A stretch of DNA of 64,000 nucleotides. Source: Qipengyuania sediminis. Lineage in GTDB: Bacteria > Pseudomonadota > Alphaproteobacteria > Sphingomonadales > Sphingomonadaceae. This document shows positions 63,341 to 64,000 of this stretch, in pieces (position 1 is the first letter of the stretch; every line of letters begins with the position of its first letter). Location of the stretch: NCBI RefSeq assembly GCF_004358425.1, contig NZ_CP037948.1, positions 1,860,001 to 1,924,000 of the forward strand, in the 5' to 3' direction. Both the position numbers and the translations under genes were made by a program. Under the pieces are notes generated by a model that was not told where the DNA came from, did not search any database, and was given only the letters and a program-made list of their open reading frames with translations.

Positions 63341-63523
63341 CTAGACCGAACCTTGAAAGAAGCATTTTCGCGCCGTTAGCGCTCTGTGCGAGCCTTTTTT
63401 ATAAAGCAACATACCTGTGATGCCGTGCTGCTCGGTGTTGATCCTGCTTTTATCGAGAAGTAATTCCAGGGAGTTCTCCGACAGTAATGTCTTACTCGTG
63501 CTAGCGTATGCGATAAGATGCAT
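63341..63523 (-). pseudogene. Truncated BLUF-domain gene
   Basis: Minus strand from ATG 63523: MHLIAYASTSKTLLSENSLE, then SRINTEQHGITGMLLYKKG, which is the N-terminal half of a BLUF blue-light sensor (the first-strand Tyr and the ITGxLLY strand are recognisable). The family continues with FxQxLEG; here it switches to unrelated ALTARKCFFQGSV and stops after 60 residues. It lacks the flavin-contact strands, so it is a broken copy, probably cut by an integration or deletion event. Confidence 0.65.
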
Positions 63524-63575
63524 GTGAGCCTCACATCGCACCCTGGGGTGCTTCTATTAAGTCGGTTTTTCGAGG

Positions 63576-63890
63576 TGGTGCGGACGGGGGGACTTGAACC
63601 CCCAAGGGCAAAGCCCGACGGATTTTCTTACCTGCTACGGTTTTCACCGCCACTCGGTTGCCCGAGTGTTTGTGGTCTGGACTATCCCTTCACCGTGCCA
63701 CGGCAAGCCGTGGGTTAGGTGCTGCCCGTCTAGTCTCTACACCTTCCGAGGCGCTTTCGCGTCAAGGCTTGGCTCGGGATTGCCAGTTGAAAGGTTTCCC
63801 CGAATTTGAGCAGTTCTGCACCGCAGGTTTCCCTGCGAGCACTCAAGATTGGCCTAAGTCCGTTGCGTCTACCGATTTCGCCACGTCCGC
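63576..63890 (-). tRNA. tRNA-Leu (anticodon TAA) interrupted by a group I intron
   Basis: Exon 1 is 63890-63856 (35 bases, acceptor GCGGACG to ACTT), exon 2 is 63626-63576 (AAAATCCG to ACCA, with encoded CCA). Joined, the anticodon arm is ACGGA-CTTAAAA-TCCGT with anticodon TAA, the T arm GGGGG-TTCAAGT-CCCCC and acceptor CGTCCGC pair correctly, giving an 86-base tRNA with a long variable arm. The insertion lies between U34 and A35, the exact site used by cyanobacterial and plastid tRNA-Leu(UAA) introns. Confidence 0.93.
63627..63855 (-). ncRNA. Group I intron (IC3-like) in tRNA-Leu(UAA)
   Basis: 229 bases, from A after the exon-1 U to a terminal G (omega-G). Conserved core pieces are readable on the minus strand: GGGGAAACC (P5-like), ACTGGCAATCCCGAGCCAA (P4/J), and GTGTAGAGACTAGACGGGCA, which closely matches the P7/P3 core of the cyanobacterial tRNA-Leu intron. 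GGGATAGTCC follows near the 3' end. No homing endonuclease is encoded, so it should self-splice or need host help. Such introns are rare outside cyanobacteria, though others occur in alphaproteobacterial tRNA-Arg. Confidence 0.9.
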
Positions 63891-63958
63891 ATAGCCAGAT
63901 TCCAGTTTAGGCGGTTCGTTTGAATATGCCAAGGAAAACAAGATTAAGGGGGTGGCCG

Positions 63959-64000
63959 CTAGCGCGAACCCCGTCCTTTGGGGGTTGCGGGGCTGCGCCC
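63959..64000 (-). CDS. Possible C-terminal end of a gene (cut by window edge)
   Basis: Reading inward from the window edge on the minus strand, 13 codons (GRSPATPKGRGSR) run to a TAG at 63961-63959, about 70 bases before the tRNA gene. It may be the tail of a gene lying outside the window. Basic, Pro-rich tails of this kind are common in ribosome-associated or RNA-modifying proteins, but no identification is possible. Confidence 0.2.
   Translation of the reverse strand, partial: GRSPATPKGRGSR

Noticed and set aside
46848-63890. The half tRNA-Leu and the intron-bearing tRNA-Leu as two ends of one integration event
   Set aside because: The 3' acceptor strand of the half gene (CACCCGC) cannot pair with the intact gene's 5' strand (GCGGACG), and no matching direct repeat was found between them.

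Overview
The window is high-GC chromosomal DNA with the gene content of a marine or soil alphaproteobacterium of the Sphingomonadales, probably the Erythrobacteraceae side. This is inferred from gene style: a 1567-residue NAD-glutamate dehydrogenase, a CYP153-type P450, TonB and M28 lipoproteins, a TelA/XpaC pair and GTGA/ATGA-overlapping gene pairs. No rRNA or species marker is present.

Region 1-46.8 kb is ordinary chromosome. It runs from recX through a lone fatty acyl-AMP ligase, a telA/xpaC/polyhydroxyalkanoate-granule cluster, a receiver-only response regulator, manA-manC (GDP-mannose supply), a TonB protein, a 2-oxoglutarate oxygenase, a nucleoside transporter, a YhhQ-type queuosine precursor transporter, a DksA-like protein, tRNA-Lys and folK-aguB. 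It continues with msrA, an acyl-CoA synthetase, an M23 peptidase, a peroxiredoxin-glnE pair, an M28 peptidase, aguA, thrS, an OmpA protein, gdh, queG, an ABC exporter, CYP153, msrB, and a cell-surface trio (GT-C-like membrane protein, GtrA, UDP-galactopyranose-mutase-like flavoprotein) followed by a PilZ protein. aguA and aguB form a two-step agmatine-to-putrescine route but lie 11 kb apart. The 13.1-16.4 kb stretch is decaying: a SIMPL-type lipoprotein remnant, a frameshifted alpha/beta hydrolase, and a P450 remnant whose two parts lie on opposite strands.

Region 46.85-63.5 kb is an integrated mobilizable element. Its left edge is the 3' half of a tRNA-Leu gene whose 5' half is missing. Inside are ArdA antirestriction, a DUF262/DUF1524 (GmrSD-like) nuclease, a complete controller-regulated type II restriction-modification system, and a mobilization block (coupling protein with a C-terminal J domain, a block of 12 hairpins, MobC, relaxase). 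Small conserved cargo genes, a Fic protein behind a periodic operator-like array, two unknown genes and an alpha/beta hydrolase follow. No integrase, replication gene or mating-pair apparatus is visible, so the element would depend on a helper or has more genes beyond the window. A truncated BLUF gene marks the likely right-hand debris.

The last 430 bases hold the most striking RNA: a tRNA-Leu(UAA) gene interrupted by a 229-base group I intron after U34, the same position used by the classic cyanobacterial/plastid tRNA-Leu intron. The best candidates for something new are this intron, the hairpin block between the coupling-protein gene and mobC, and the 56-base-period operator array in front of fic.
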